A DNA stretch of 63,349 nucleotides, taken from positions 1 through 63,349 of the forward strand of contig CALXPP010000007.1 of the NCBI GenBank assembly GCA_944390345.1, given 5' to 3'. The notes under the pieces are model-generated. The model did no database searches, was not told where the DNA came from, and worked only from the letters and a program-made list of their open reading frames with translations. Shown piece by piece: positions 8,825 through 17,557 of this stretch. How positions within the stretch are numbered: the first letter of the stretch is position 1; every line of letters starts with the position of its first letter. Both the position numbers and the translations under genes were made by a program. Source of the stretch: an uncultured Clostridia bacterium (lineage in GTDB: Bacteria; Bacillota; Clostridia; TANB77; CAG-508).

Positions 8825-10030
8825 TTAAAAACTAACAATTTCATTATATGTACTTATTATATATTGATCTGTCATTCCAGAAATATAATCTATAATAGCT
8901 TTCTCATAATCTTTTAAATCTGTTATATTGTATATTATTTTATTTCTATAGTTTTCTGAAATTCTTTCATCTATTTCTGCATAATTTGCAAGCCAACTTA
9001 CAAATTCTTCTGATAATATTGGATAATATCTTTTTAATTTTTTTAAGTTCCTTACTGTATTTTTTCCATCAAACTCATTTCTTAAAGTATAAAATACTTC
9101 ATTTATAACAACTTTAAAATACCTAATAGATGGTGCAATTTTAGAACTTCTATATATTTTTTCATAATTAAAGTCTTTTAAAAGCTCCATTTTTTTAAAG
9201 GCTTCATCAGAAAACTTAAGACCATCTTCTATACTACTATTATTGCACAAATCTACAACAAAATAATTAATTAAATTTGTATTTTGTATCTTTACATCTT
9301 CTATTATTTTATTAAATCGTTCTATTTCTCTATCTAATAACAAATTTCTTGCTTTTGCATCTTCTATATCTCTTCCTATATAAGCAATAGTGTCTGCTAT
9401 TTTTACTACACATCCTTCCCAAGTAAATGGCATAAACTGATTTGCTCTTTCATATTTATATAAATCGATAGCTTCTTCTCTTGGTTTTAATCCTTTTTCT
9501 GTTACTTCTCCACAATGAGATATAATGCCATCTCTTACTGCATAAGTTAAGTTTAAGTTTCGTAACTTTCCATTATAATCTGGTAATAATTCCAAATTAT
9601 CTACAAAATGTACTCCATTTTTCTCGTGCCAAAATTCTTCTCCATATTCTCTTTTTGCAATCTCAGAAAGCATATTCTCTCCTTGATGTCCAAAAGGGCT
9701 ATGTCCTAAGTCATGTGAAATAGCAATTGCTTTTGTAAGCTCATTATTTAATCCTAAATAATTTGATATGGTATGGCTAATTGATTCTACTAAATTAACA
9801 TGCTCCATTCTTGTACAAATATGGTCATTTTTTGGTGCAAAAAATACTTGAGTTTTATTTCTTAGTCTTCTATAAGCATGGCTATTTATTACTCTTGTGT
9901 AATCCCTATCAAATTCTGTTCTCATAGTATCAGTACCATAAACAGGTGTATACAATTTTTCTTTTCTTTCTATTGCTTTTTTCCATTTTTTTGAACCTTC
10001 TACAGTCGCAAAATTTTCAAATTTTTTCAT
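8825..10030 (-). CDS. dgt: dGTPase-like HD-domain phosphohydrolase
   Basis: This is a deoxynucleoside triphosphate triphosphohydrolase of the Dgt family, which cleaves dGTP or other dNTPs to the nucleoside and tripolyphosphate. The metal ligands are visible: His77 (RMEHVNLV), His106-Asp107 (ISHDLGHSPFGHQGE) and Asp213 (KIADTIAYIGRD). The N-terminal RTEFDRDYTRVINSHAYRRL is a family signature. The product is 401 residues and soluble. It sits in a tight operon with hsp33 upstream and the TSCPD gene downstream. Substrate preference cannot be read from the sequence. Confidence 0.92.
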   Translation of the reverse strand: MKKFENFATVEGSKKWKKAIERKEKLYTPVYGTDTMRTEFDRDYTRVINSHAYRRLRNKTQVFFAPKNDHICTRMEHVNLVESISHTISNYLGLNNELTKAIAISHDLGHSPFGHQGENMLSEIAKREYGEEFWHEKNGVHFVDNLELLPDYNGKLRNLNLTYAVRDGIISHCGEVTEKGLKPREEAIDLYKYERANQFMPFTWEGCVVKIADTIAYIGRDIEDAKARNLLLDREIERFNKIIEDVKIQNTNLINYFVVDLCNNSSIEDGLKFSDEAFKKMELLKDFNYEKIYRSSKIAPSIRYFKVVINEVFYTLRNEFDGKNTVRNLKKLKRYYPILSEEFVSWLANYAEIDERISENYRNKIIYNITDLKDYEKAIIDYISGMTDQYIISTYNEIVSF

Positions 10031-10045
10031 TAGTTACTCCTTAAT

Positions 10046-10937
10046 CTACATTTTTCTTAAAATATTTCTTAATTCATCTTCTGTGAATTTATATTTTTTA
10101 TTACAAAATTGACATTTTATTTCTGCTTGCTTATCTTCATTTAATATAGAGAATAATTCCTTTTTTCCTAAAGCTATTAATCCATTTTCAAATTTTTCTT
10201 TAGAACAATCGCAATTATATCTAATCTCTAGCTTGTCTGTTAAGACCATTGTATTACTATCTCCAGTTATTAGCTCTACAATTTCATTTAAAGTTTTTTT
10301 ATTTGCTAACATATTGCTTATATTATCTGCCCTACTTATTGCTTTTTCAATTTGCTCAATGTCTTTTTCTGTTGCATCTGGCATTAATTCAATTTTGTAA
10401 CCACCACTTGCTAAAACTCCATCTTTATTCAATAAAACACCTAAGGCTACTACATTTGGTGTTTGCTCTGATTTTGCAAAATACTCTGTGAAATCTTCTG
10501 CTATTTCACCAGAAATAAGTGGAACAACTCCATTATAAGCTTGTTTTGCAGTTGTACTTTCTTTTATAAAATTTAAAAATCCATCTTTTCCGTACTGCTG
10601 CACCTACATTTATTTTTCCGTTTGCTTTTAAAGGTAATTCTACTTGAGGGTTTTGTATATATCCTTTTACATTTACTATATTTTCTGCTTTTTTAACAAC
10701 ACTAACTAGAGTTCCTACTGGACCTCCACCTTTTATTTGAAGAGTAATGCTTTCATTATTACTTTTTATTCCCGTATGACCTATAATTCCAGCAATTGTC
10801 AAAAATCTTCCCATAACAGCTGTTGTAGTTGGTGTTAAATTTTGTTCTTTTCTATATTCTTCTACAAGCTCGGTAGTATTTGCTATAATAACACTAGCTC
10901 TGCCTTCACAGGCTAAATATTTTTTTACTTCATCCAT
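10046..10937 (-). CDS. hslO: Redox-regulated chaperone Hsp33, +1 frameshifted
   Basis: Hsp33 is a cytosolic holdase activated by oxidation of a zinc centre. The zinc ligands are present as CDC and CQFC in the last 60 residues. The core is split into two frames at GTA-C-GGA: NGKINVGAAV is in one frame and GKDGFLNFIKES in the next, which together form the usual GAAVGKDG stretch. The extra C creates an in-frame CGG at 10590-10592. Read through, the product has 296 residues, a normal length. The ATG at 10937 is six bases after the upstream gene's stop and has only a distant AAGGAG, so translation may be coupled. Confidence 0.88.
10590..10592 (-). other. CGG +1 frameshift site in hsp33
   Basis: The minus strand reads GCA GTA CGG AAA in frame zero. 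Omitting the C gives GTA GGA AAA GAT GGA (Val-Gly-Lys-Asp-Gly), as in other Hsp33 proteins. Frame zero runs on for about 20 residues to a stop at 10533. Confidence 0.8.
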
Positions 10938-10943
10938 TTTGTA

Positions 10944-11279
10944 TTACAAGTTTTCTCCTTTCAATTTAACTTTATCCGTACTTTCAAAAGCGTTTTTTAC
11001 TTTAGGATAGCTACTCATTAGTAAATCGTATTTCATCTCTTCTGATACATTTTCATTATACATACTAGCAGTAATTGCTATTGTATATTCTCTATATTTT
11101 GGCATAAATACCCTAGTTTTTACTATATAATCTATTAAACAATCATTTTCATTAACTTTTACATCATTTCTAATTAAAAAGTTTCTTAACATTTCTGTAT
11201 ATTCATCATGAAAGTAATTGAATACTTTAGTATATTCTTTCTTTTTTGCTAGCTCTTTCATTTCTTTTTCTACTAACAT
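10944..11279 (-). CDS. Hypothetical small helical protein
   Basis: The product is 111 residues, predicted mostly helical and soluble (FNYFHDEYTEMLRNFL, SMYNENVSEEMKYDLL), with no family recognised. GAGGT lies just upstream of the start ATG. It is the first gene of the run hyp-hsp33-dgt-TSCPD-ksgA-pbp-dapF and is preceded by a plausible promoter, so it may be a regulator or partner of that group, but nothing shows this directly. Confidence 0.65.
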   Translation of the reverse strand: MLVEKEMKELAKKKEYTKVFNYFHDEYTEMLRNFLIRNDVKVNENDCLIDYIVKTRVFMPKYREYTIAITASMYNENVSEEMKYDLLMSSYPKVKNAFESTDKVKLKGENL

Positions 11280-11323
11280 ATATACCTCTTCATTTATATT
11301 TGTCGTTCTATTTTTACAGTTAA

Positions 11324-11352
11324 ATTATACATTATTTTCAATTATTTAGCAA
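11324..11352 (-). promoter_or_regulatory. Promoter of the hsp33-ksgA operon
   Basis: On the minus strand there is TTGCTA, 17 bp and TATAAT, 45 bases upstream of the first gene's start codon. The same TTGCTA -35 occurs before the alpha-amylase gene. Confidence 0.55.
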
Positions 11353-11462
11353 GATATCTTATAATATCATATTAATTTTAAAATTTAAAAATTAAATTTA
11401 TATTAAAATTTTATCTTGCACATATTTTTTTTATTTTCATATTTATACATTAGGTGATTTAT

Positions 11463-12739
11463 ATGAAAATTTTAAAATTAAATTCAACTCGGTCCGGAAG
11501 TAGATTTACTTCAAAGTACTTTAAAAAAATTAGGATTTTATTTGGGAAATATTGATGGAATTTTTGGAACGCAGACGCAAAGTGCTGTAATTGAATTTCA
11601 AAAGCAATATAATTTATCTCCAGATGGAATTGTTGGCCAAAAAGCTTGGGATGCTCTTATGCCTTACATAAACGGATATTTTATTTATACTGTAAAGGCT
11701 GGAGATACCTTTTTCAAAATTGCAGAAAGCTATAATACTACTATAAATAATCTTATTGCAGCTAATCCAAATGTAAACTACAATAATTTAATTATAGGTG
11801 AAAAAATTGTAGTTCCTTTGCAAAATATAGTACCAACTGATATACGCTATACTTCTGATATTTTAAATAAGAATATTAATTCTTTAAAAACTATTTATCC
11901 GTTTTTAAAAATTTTCTTTATAGGTTATACTGTTTTAGGCAAATCTATACCTTGTATTAGTTTTGGAAATGGTCCAAAGAAAGTTTTTTATAATGCAGCT
12001 ATCCATCGGAAATGAATGGATTACTGCACCACTTTTAATGAAATTTTTAGAAGAACTTTGTTTTTCATATGTAAATAACTCAACTCTTTATGATACTAAT
12101 ATTAGTGATTTATTTAATGAAGTTACTTTATATATAGTTCCAATGATAAATCTAGATGGAGTTGATTTAGTAACAGAAAATTTAAGTAAAAATTCAAATG
12201 CATACTTAAATGCTAGAAACATTAGTAGTTATTTTCCAGATATTCCATTTCCTGAAGGTTGGAAGGCAAATATCACAGGTGTGGATTTAAATTTACAATT
12301 CCCAGCTGGTTGGCAGGAAGCAAAAAAAATTAAATATTCTCTAGGCTTTAATAGACCTGCCCCTAGAGATTTTGTTGGCTTTGGTCCATTAACTACTCCA
12401 GAAGCAAGAGCTGTTTATCAGTTCACTCTTATGCATAATTTTAAATTAATATTAACTTATCATTCTCAGGGCAAAGTTATTTTTTGGCAATATCAAAATT
12501 ATACTCCTAAAAATTCTATACAAATAGCTAATAAATTTTCCGAAGTATCAGGCTATGAGGTTGCAGATGTCCCATATAATTCTAGCTTTGCAGGATATAA
12601 AGATTGGTTTATATATTACTATAGAAGACCTGGTTTTACAATAGAAGTTGGTAGTGGAGAAAATCCTTTGCCTATATCTCAATTTGATGAAATTTATAAA
12701 GATAATTTAGGTATATTAATTCTTGGTATGCAACAGTAA
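11463..12739 (+). CDS. M14 gamma-D-glutamyl-DAP carboxypeptidase with PG-binding and LysM domains, two +1 shifts
   Basis: This is a zinc carboxypeptidase that probably cleaves DAP-containing wall peptides, like endopeptidase I of bacilli. The domains in order are: peptidoglycan-binding type 1 ([20 protein letters not shown]), LysM ([19 protein letters not shown], ending GEKIVVPL), then peptidase M14 with zinc ligands in NAAIHGNEWI and YHSQGK and the catalytic Glu in FTIEVGSGE. The frame is broken twice, at ACT-C-GGT (11490-11492) and CAT-C-GGA (12007-12009); the second break is inside the zinc motif. With both shifts the product has 424 residues. No signal peptide is seen, as in related spore or mother-cell enzymes. 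ATG 11463 follows a weak AGGTGA. Confidence 0.88.
11490..11492 (+). other. CGG +1 frameshift site 1 in the M14 peptidase
   Basis: Frame zero reads TCA ACT CGG TCC from the ATG at 11463. Omitting the C gives ACT GGT CCG GAA GTA GAT (Thr-Gly-Pro-Glu-Val-Asp), the normal opening of a peptidoglycan-binding domain. Frame zero meets a TGA at about codon 30. Confidence 0.8.
12007..12009 (+). other. CGG +1 frameshift site 2 in the M14 peptidase
   Basis: The reading frame gives ATC CAT CGG AAA TGA. Omitting the C gives CAT GGA AAT GAA TGG (His-Gly-Asn-Glu-Trp), the HxxE zinc motif of M14 peptidases. Without the shift, translation stops one codon after the CGG codon. Confidence 0.82.
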
Positions 12740-12766
12740 AAAGAGGTTCTTTTGAACCTCTTTTTA
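12738..12766 (+). terminator. Intrinsic terminator after the M14 peptidase gene
   Basis: A 10-bp stem (AAAGAGGTTC with GAACCTCTTT) with a TTTT loop is followed by a T run; it overlaps the stop codon region. Confidence 0.85.
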
Positions 12767-12831
12767 TATAAAAATCCCTTTTACACATCATATCATAAAA
12801 GTTATCTGTTCTTTAAATTTTTAAATATTTT

Positions 12832-13626
12832 TTATACTATAAGTTTACCTTTTAATTCTATTATTAATTTTTCTTTTTCCTTTGAATATTCCTTCCAAGC
12901 AATTTTTGAATTTTTAATAATTTCTATTTCTCTATCATTTAATATTTGATTTCCCCTTGATTTTTTAAATAAATACAATACTAATAAATCCATTAGTCTA
13001 AAGCTTTTAGCTTTTTCTATTCTACTATCTTTTTCATCATTTATTTTTAATCTATTTATTCTTGCATTTTTAGCTAATTCCCAATCATCTTTTCCATTAT
13101 CAACATAATTATATGGGTTTTCTTTACAATAGAAAAAAGCCATTGTCCAAGAACGCAATTTTTCCTGATATTTTTCATTTTTTAAAATATTATATACAAA
13201 ATTTAGTTCTATCTCTTCAATATAAAAAGGTAATAAAGTAAAAGCTATATTTTGTTTTATATAAAAATTATCAGTAATATAGTATATATTTTTTAATAAT
13301 TCTATATTTGGAGTTACTTCACTTCTTCCAATATAATAGATTGCATTCTCCATAATAAAAAATTTTTTGTCTTTAGGTAATTCCTTTATTTTTTCATTTT
13401 TGTCTTCTTTCATTAATATATCTTTTATAATATTTTCTAAATTATTTACTAAAATCTGCTTATTTTTATTATCTAATAATTTTATTTCTTGTTTTAATAA
13501 ATCAGTATTTTCATTATTATTTGGTCTTGCTAAATAATCTAATGCTACTTCCTCATTATTTATAATTGAATTTATAATTATTTTACTTTCAGAATTATCT
13601 ACTTCTTTAGTTTCTTCATCTATCAT
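12832..13626 (-). CDS. Hypothetical soluble helical protein
   Basis: The product is 264 residues and acidic at the N-terminus (MIDEETKEVDNSESK). The rest looks like consecutive amphipathic helices, possibly a HEAT-type fold (VTPNIELLKNIYYIT, EEIELNFVYNILKNEK). It has no signal peptide or membrane segment. AAAGGAG lies seven bases before the ATG. It stands alone, between the end of the M14 gene and the pyrBI terminator. No function can be assigned. Confidence 0.65.
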   Translation of the reverse strand: MIDEETKEVDNSESKIIINSIINNEEVALDYLARPNNNENTDLLKQEIKLLDNKNKQILVNNLENIIKDILMKEDKNEKIKELPKDKKFFIMENAIYYIGRSEVTPNIELLKNIYYITDNFYIKQNIAFTLLPFYIEEIELNFVYNILKNEKYQEKLRSWTMAFFYCKENPYNYVDNGKDDWELAKNARINRLKINDEKDSRIEKAKSFRLMDLLVLYLFKKSRGNQILNDREIEIIKNSKIAWKEYSKEKEKLIIELKGKLIV

Positions 13627-13679
13627 AGCAAACTCCTTTATAAAAATTTAAATTATTATACTATACTTACATATAAAAA

Positions 13680-13706
13680 TATACCTTCTAAAAAAATTAG
13701 AAGATA
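13680..13706 (-). terminator. Probable terminator after pyrBI
   Basis: A 9 to 10-bp stem (TATCTTCTAA with TTAGAAGGTA, one G-T pair) ends in a T-rich tract on the minus strand, just downstream of pyrI. Confidence 0.55.
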
Positions 13707-13716
13707 TATTTTATAT

Positions 13717-14139
13717 TTATTTTCTCTTTAAACTCATTTCACAATATTTGCACCTATATACTTCGTTTTCTTTATCTGTTAAAATGAATATTTGGTCTAA
13801 GTCTTTTTCGATAGAAGTAATACATCTTGGATTTTTACATTTTGCAACATTTACAATTTTTTCTGGTAAGTTTAATTTTCTCTTATCTATTATTCTATCA
13901 TCTTTAACTATATTTACAGTAATATTATGATCTATAAAACCTAAAGTCTCTAAATCAATTGGAATATCTTTATCAATTTTAATAATATCTTTCTTTCCTG
14001 TTTTTTGACTTTTGGCATTTGTAATAATTGCAACTTGACAATCCAGTTCATTTAAATGTAATAATTCATATATTTCCATACCTTTTCCTGCTTGAATATG
14101 ATCTATTACATAACCATTTTTTATACTATCAATATTCAT
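13717..14139 (-). CDS. pyrI: Aspartate carbamoyltransferase regulatory chain
   Basis: PyrI binds nucleotide effectors and tethers catalytic PyrB trimers in the cytosolic ATCase holoenzyme. The product is 140 residues. The C-terminal zinc site is visible as CKNPRC and CKYC, and the N-terminal allosteric domain has NGYVIDHIQAGKG. The start is placed at 14139 because GGAGGT lies six bases upstream and the ATG overlaps the pyrB stop (TAATG), as expected for coupled subunits. Confidence 0.94.
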   Translation of the reverse strand: MNIDSIKNGYVIDHIQAGKGMEIYELLHLNELDCQVAIITNAKSQKTGKKDIIKIDKDIPIDLETLGFIDHNITVNIVKDDRIIDKRKLNLPEKIVNVAKCKNPRCITSIEKDLDQIFILTDKENEVYRCKYCEMSLKRK

Positions 14140-15053
14140 TATTTTACCTCCAACATTTTTAAAATTAATGCCATTCTTATATACTTTCCATAATTTGCTT
14201 GTTTGAAATAGCAAGCTCTAGGATCATCATCTACATCTGTTGCAATTTCATTTACTCTTGGTAATGGATGCATTATACATAAATCTTCTTTTGCATTTTT
14301 TAGCTTTTCTTTATTTAATATATAATAATCCTTTAGGCGAATATAATCTGCTTCATTAAAAAATCTTTCTTTCTGAACTCTTGTCATATATAAAATATCT
14401 AAATTTCCAATATATTCTTCTATATCTTTTGTTTCACAATATTCTATGTTATTCTTCTCTAATACATCTTTTTTTACATATTCTGGAAGTTTCAATTCTT
14501 CTGGTGCTATTAAAACAAATTTAATATTTTTATATCTTGACATAGCTGTAATTAGTGAATGCACTGTTCTACCAAACTTTAAATCACCACAAAGACCTAT
14601 AGTTAGATTTTCTAATCTTCCTTTTTCAGATTTAATAGTTAATAAATCTGTAAGTGTTTGTGTAGGATGGTTATGACCTCCATCTCCGGCATTAATAATT
14701 GGTACAGTAGACTTTTCAGCTGCAACTAATGGTGCTCCTTCTTTTGGGTGTCTCATAGCTATAATATCACTATAACAACCTACTACTCTTATTGTATCTG
14801 ATACAGTTTCTCCTTTAGATACAGAACTAGAAGAAGCTTCAGAAAATCCTAATACTTCTCCACCTAGACTAAGCATTGCAGATTCAAAACTTAATCTAGT
14901 TCTTGTACTTGGCTCAAAAAATAAAGTAGCTAATTTTTTACCATCACATTTGTGAGAATACTTTTTCTCATCTGAGATGATATCTTTAGCTACTTCAATC
15001 AAATTATTAATTTCTTCAACAGATAAATCTTTGATATCAATTAAATGTTTCAT
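14139..15053 (-). CDS. pyrB: Aspartate carbamoyltransferase catalytic chain
   Basis: PyrB catalyses the first committed step of pyrimidine synthesis, joining carbamoyl phosphate and aspartate. The motifs [12 protein letters not shown] (carbamoyl-phosphate loop), [12 protein letters not shown] and HPLPRVNEI are intact, and 304 residues is normal. The start at 15053 has AGGAG seven bases upstream; an in-frame ATG 45 bases earlier has no such site and would add a lysine-rich tail. pyrI follows with a one-base overlap. No attenuator or PyrR site is obvious upstream. Confidence 0.95.
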   Translation of the reverse strand: MKHLIDIKDLSVEEINNLIEVAKDIISDEKKYSHKCDGKKLATLFFEPSTRTRLSFESAMLSLGGEVLGFSEASSSSVSKGETVSDTIRVVGCYSDIIAMRHPKEGAPLVAAEKSTVPIINAGDGGHNHPTQTLTDLLTIKSEKGRLENLTIGLCGDLKFGRTVHSLITAMSRYKNIKFVLIAPEELKLPEYVKKDVLEKNNIEYCETKDIEEYIGNLDILYMTRVQKERFFNEADYIRLKDYYILNKEKLKNAKEDLCIMHPLPRVNEIATDVDDDPRACYFKQANYGKYIRMALILKMLEVK

Positions 15054-15207
15054 TTTATACTCCTTTTTCAATTTTTTTAATTTTATCAAAAAATTCACTA
15101 ATTTGTAAAGAGTATATTAAAAATATAAATGAAAATTTAAGTTTTATTTTCTTTTTTACATTTTATTTATAATTTATATCTGAATTTTGATGAATTAATG
15201 TTTAAAT

Positions 15208-15774
15208 TTATTTACTATCTAGTAAATCTAACATTTTCTCATCTAATTTATTTATTATTTTTGCATAAGTCACAAGTTTTCTTGCATTTCTTTTTGAAAT
15301 TTTATTCTTAGCCTTATATTTAGTATGGTGCTCTATAGTTGCCCAAAAATCCATAGCAAGCGTTCTTATTTGAATTTCAACTTTAACAAATATTGTTGTA
15401 TTGTCAAATTCCACTGGCACTTCTACTATTAAATGATAACTTGTATATCCACTTTTCTTAGGGTGTTTTATGTAATCTTTTTCATTAATTATCTTAAATT
15501 CTTCTAATTCTTCTATTAAATCTCTTATATCATAAACATCTTTCCTTAATTTGCAAATTACTCTAATACCTGCTATATCATTAATATTTTCTATTAATTC
15601 TTTATAATTTAATTCATAGTTTTTCTTTTTCATTTTATCTATAATACTTTGAGGACTTTTTATTCTTTTCATTATATGGTCAACAATCTCATAGTTATAT
15701 ATCTTTTTGTAGTCTTCATTAATACAATAAATTTGCTTTTCTACTTTTTCTAGTGCTAACTCATATATAGACAT
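15208..15774 (-). CDS. Small alarmone synthetase (RelQ/YjbM-like GTP pyrophosphokinase)
   Basis: This is a single RelA/SpoT synthetase domain without HD hydrolase or regulatory domains; such enzymes make (p)ppGpp from ATP and GTP or GDP. The motifs are NDIAGIRVIC, YIKHPKKSGYTSYHLIV and EIQIRTLAMDFWATIEHH. The 188-residue form from ATG 15774 lacks a nearby ribosome binding site and starts a few residues short compared with YjbM. The frame stays open upstream to about 15864, where an AAAGGAGG sits at ideal distance from an in-frame ATA. The real start may be there (see findings). Confidence 0.9.
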   Translation of the reverse strand: MSIYELALEKVEKQIYCINEDYKKIYNYEIVDHIMKRIKSPQSIIDKMKKKNYELNYKELIENINDIAGIRVICKLRKDVYDIRDLIEELEEFKIINEKDYIKHPKKSGYTSYHLIVEVPVEFDNTTIFVKVEIQIRTLAMDFWATIEHHTKYKAKNKISKRNARKLVTYAKIINKLDEKMLDLLDSK

Positions 15775-15946
15775 AATTTTATAAAATAAATTATCCTTTA
15801 TATCTATATTCTTATTAAAAGCTATTAAAGCATTTTTTTCTTTTATACCTATTTTATTTATATTACATTCCTCCTTTATTATTTTATAGGTTTATTTTAT
15901 GCATATATTATTAAAAGTTTATTAAAAAAATATGAATTTTATGTGA

Positions 15947-15980
15947 AAAAACCTTTTGAAGATTCTTCAAAAGGTTTTTA
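15947..15980 (-). terminator. Intrinsic terminator after the alpha-amylase gene
   Basis: A long stem, AAAACCTTTTGAAG with CTTCAAAAGGTTTT, with a short loop and a T run on the minus strand, lies right after the amylase stop codon. Confidence 0.85.
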
Positions 15981-15982
15981 TT

Positions 15983-17443
15983 TTAATTTATATTTTCTCC
16001 TTGTTTTATCCATATAGATACACTTCCATCATTACAAGAAAAAGTACCATTTCCATCTGTATCTACATTAACAGTAGTTTGTATATTTTTAGTGCAATCA
16101 TAAAAAGTGCAACCTGCTAATTTTTTTCCAACATTCATTGTAATTGAACCACCTAAGGCATTAGTCATTACAACAGCTACTCCTGAATTTAAGTGTTCTG
16201 AATCACCTAATCTTGTAAAACCAATAAGATTTTTGTTATTAAAATAATCGTATTGTTCTCCATAAGCATATTCTTTTCTAAGTTTTAAAACTAAATCTAG
16301 AAAATTCTTTTTGCTTTCAACATTTTTCTCTGGTATTCCATAATAATCTCCATAAAAAACTGTTGGTAATCCATCTTTTCTAAGTAATATTAGACTATAA
16401 GCTAAAGGCTTAAACCAATCTGGAATAAAAGACTCTAATGCTTGTCCCGGCTCTGTATCGTGATTGTCTACAAAAGTAACTGCCTTTTCTGGCATTGCCT
16501 CTACTAAAGAGCCTTCAAAAATATCACTCATATTGAATTCACCATTACTAATTGAAGCTCTGTAAAAATTATAATGAAGTGGTACATCAAACAAAGACAT
16601 ACACTTTCCAGTTTTATTTAAATAATCTACAATAGTATTTATATTTGTACTCCAATATTCTCCTACTGCAAATAATTCTTTTCCTGTTTCTTGTCTTAAA
16701 AAATTTAGCCATTCTGGAAAAAATTCAGATCTAATATGCTTTACAGCATCTAATCTAAAGCCATCTACATTAGTAAAATTTAAATACCATCTTCCCCAAG
16801 TTTTTAATTCTGTAACAACATCAAAATTATTTAAGTCTATATCAGCTCCCATTAAATAGTCAAAATTTCCTTTTTCTTTGTCTACATTATTATCCCAATG
16901 TTTTCCATAAAACTTATATATAGAGGTAGTTGATGTTGCATCATCCCAATCAACTCCATGAAAATGTGTCCAATTCCACTTAAAATCTGAGTATTTATCC
17001 TGTCTACCTGGAAAATTATATTTTGTCCATGCTTTTATTGGTTTTGCTTCACTTAAGCTAATATTTCTATTACTAGCATCATCTTGCACAGCTAATACTT
17101 CTTCTGTTTCATCTGCTCCAAGCTTGTGATTTAAAACAATATCTGCTAAGACTTGTATATTATTTTCTTTTAATGTTTTTATTGCATTTAAGTATTCATC
17201 TTTTGTTCCATACTTTGTGGGAATAGAGCCCTTTTGATCAAATTCTCCTAAATCATATAAATCATAAACTCCATAGCCTACATCATTTTTCCCACTAGCT
17301 CCTTTATATGCTGGTGGTAGCCAAACACTTGTAATTCCTATGCTATTTAAATGTTTAGCATCTTTTGTAACCTTATCCCAAAGTGTAGAATCACTAGGTA
17401 AATACCATTCAAAATACTGCATTAATGTATTATTGCTAGCCAA
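15983..17443 (-). CDS. GH13 alpha-amylase, cytoplasmic type
   Basis: This glycoside hydrolase family 13 enzyme cleaves alpha-1,4-glucans with retention. All four GH13 regions are visible: VLADIVLNH, GFRLDAVKH (nucleophile Asp about 232), FAVGEYW (acid/base Glu about 262) and FVDNHDTEPGQ (Asp about 329). The N-terminal NTLMQYFEWYLP places it near subfamily 5. There is no signal peptide, so it probably acts on intracellular glycogen or imported maltodextrin. A TTG start at 17443 is preferred because AGGAG is seven bases upstream; the in-frame GTG three codons earlier touches that site. It is a monocistronic unit. Confidence 0.93.
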   Translation of the reverse strand: MASNNTLMQYFEWYLPSDSTLWDKVTKDAKHLNSIGITSVWLPPAYKGASGKNDVGYGVYDLYDLGEFDQKGSIPTKYGTKDEYLNAIKTLKENNIQVLADIVLNHKLGADETEEVLAVQDDASNRNISLSEAKPIKAWTKYNFPGRQDKYSDFKWNWTHFHGVDWDDATSTTSIYKFYGKHWDNNVDKEKGNFDYLMGADIDLNNFDVVTELKTWGRWYLNFTNVDGFRLDAVKHIRSEFFPEWLNFLRQETGKELFAVGEYWSTNINTIVDYLNKTGKCMSLFDVPLHYNFYRASISNGEFNMSDIFEGSLVEAMPEKAVTFVDNHDTEPGQALESFIPDWFKPLAYSLILLRKDGLPTVFYGDYYGIPEKNVESKKNFLDLVLKLRKEYAYGEQYDYFNNKNLIGFTRLGDSEHLNSGVAVVMTNALGGSITMNVGKKLAGCTFYDCTKNIQTTVNVDTDGNGTFSCNDGSVSIWIKQGENIN

Positions 17444-17472
17444 ATCTATCACTCCTATTTTTTTCTACAATA

Positions 17473-17501
17473 ATTATCTCACTAACTTAGAAAAATAGCA
17501 A
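17473..17501 (-). promoter_or_regulatory. Promoter of the alpha-amylase gene
   Basis: On the minus strand there is TTGCTA, 17 bp and GATAAT, about 30 bases upstream of the start codon. Confidence 0.6.
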
Positions 17502-17516
17502 GTTATTCACCAAATA

Positions 17517-17557
17517 AAAAAGACCAGTTACAAAATTCTTTTGTAACTAGCCTTTTT
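17517..17557 (-). terminator. Intrinsic terminator after the SDR gene
   Basis: The stem is GTTACAAAA with TTTTGTAAC, extended by imperfect flanks, followed on the minus strand by a run of six T. It ends the NUDIX-mscS-patatin-SDR operon. Confidence 0.8.
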
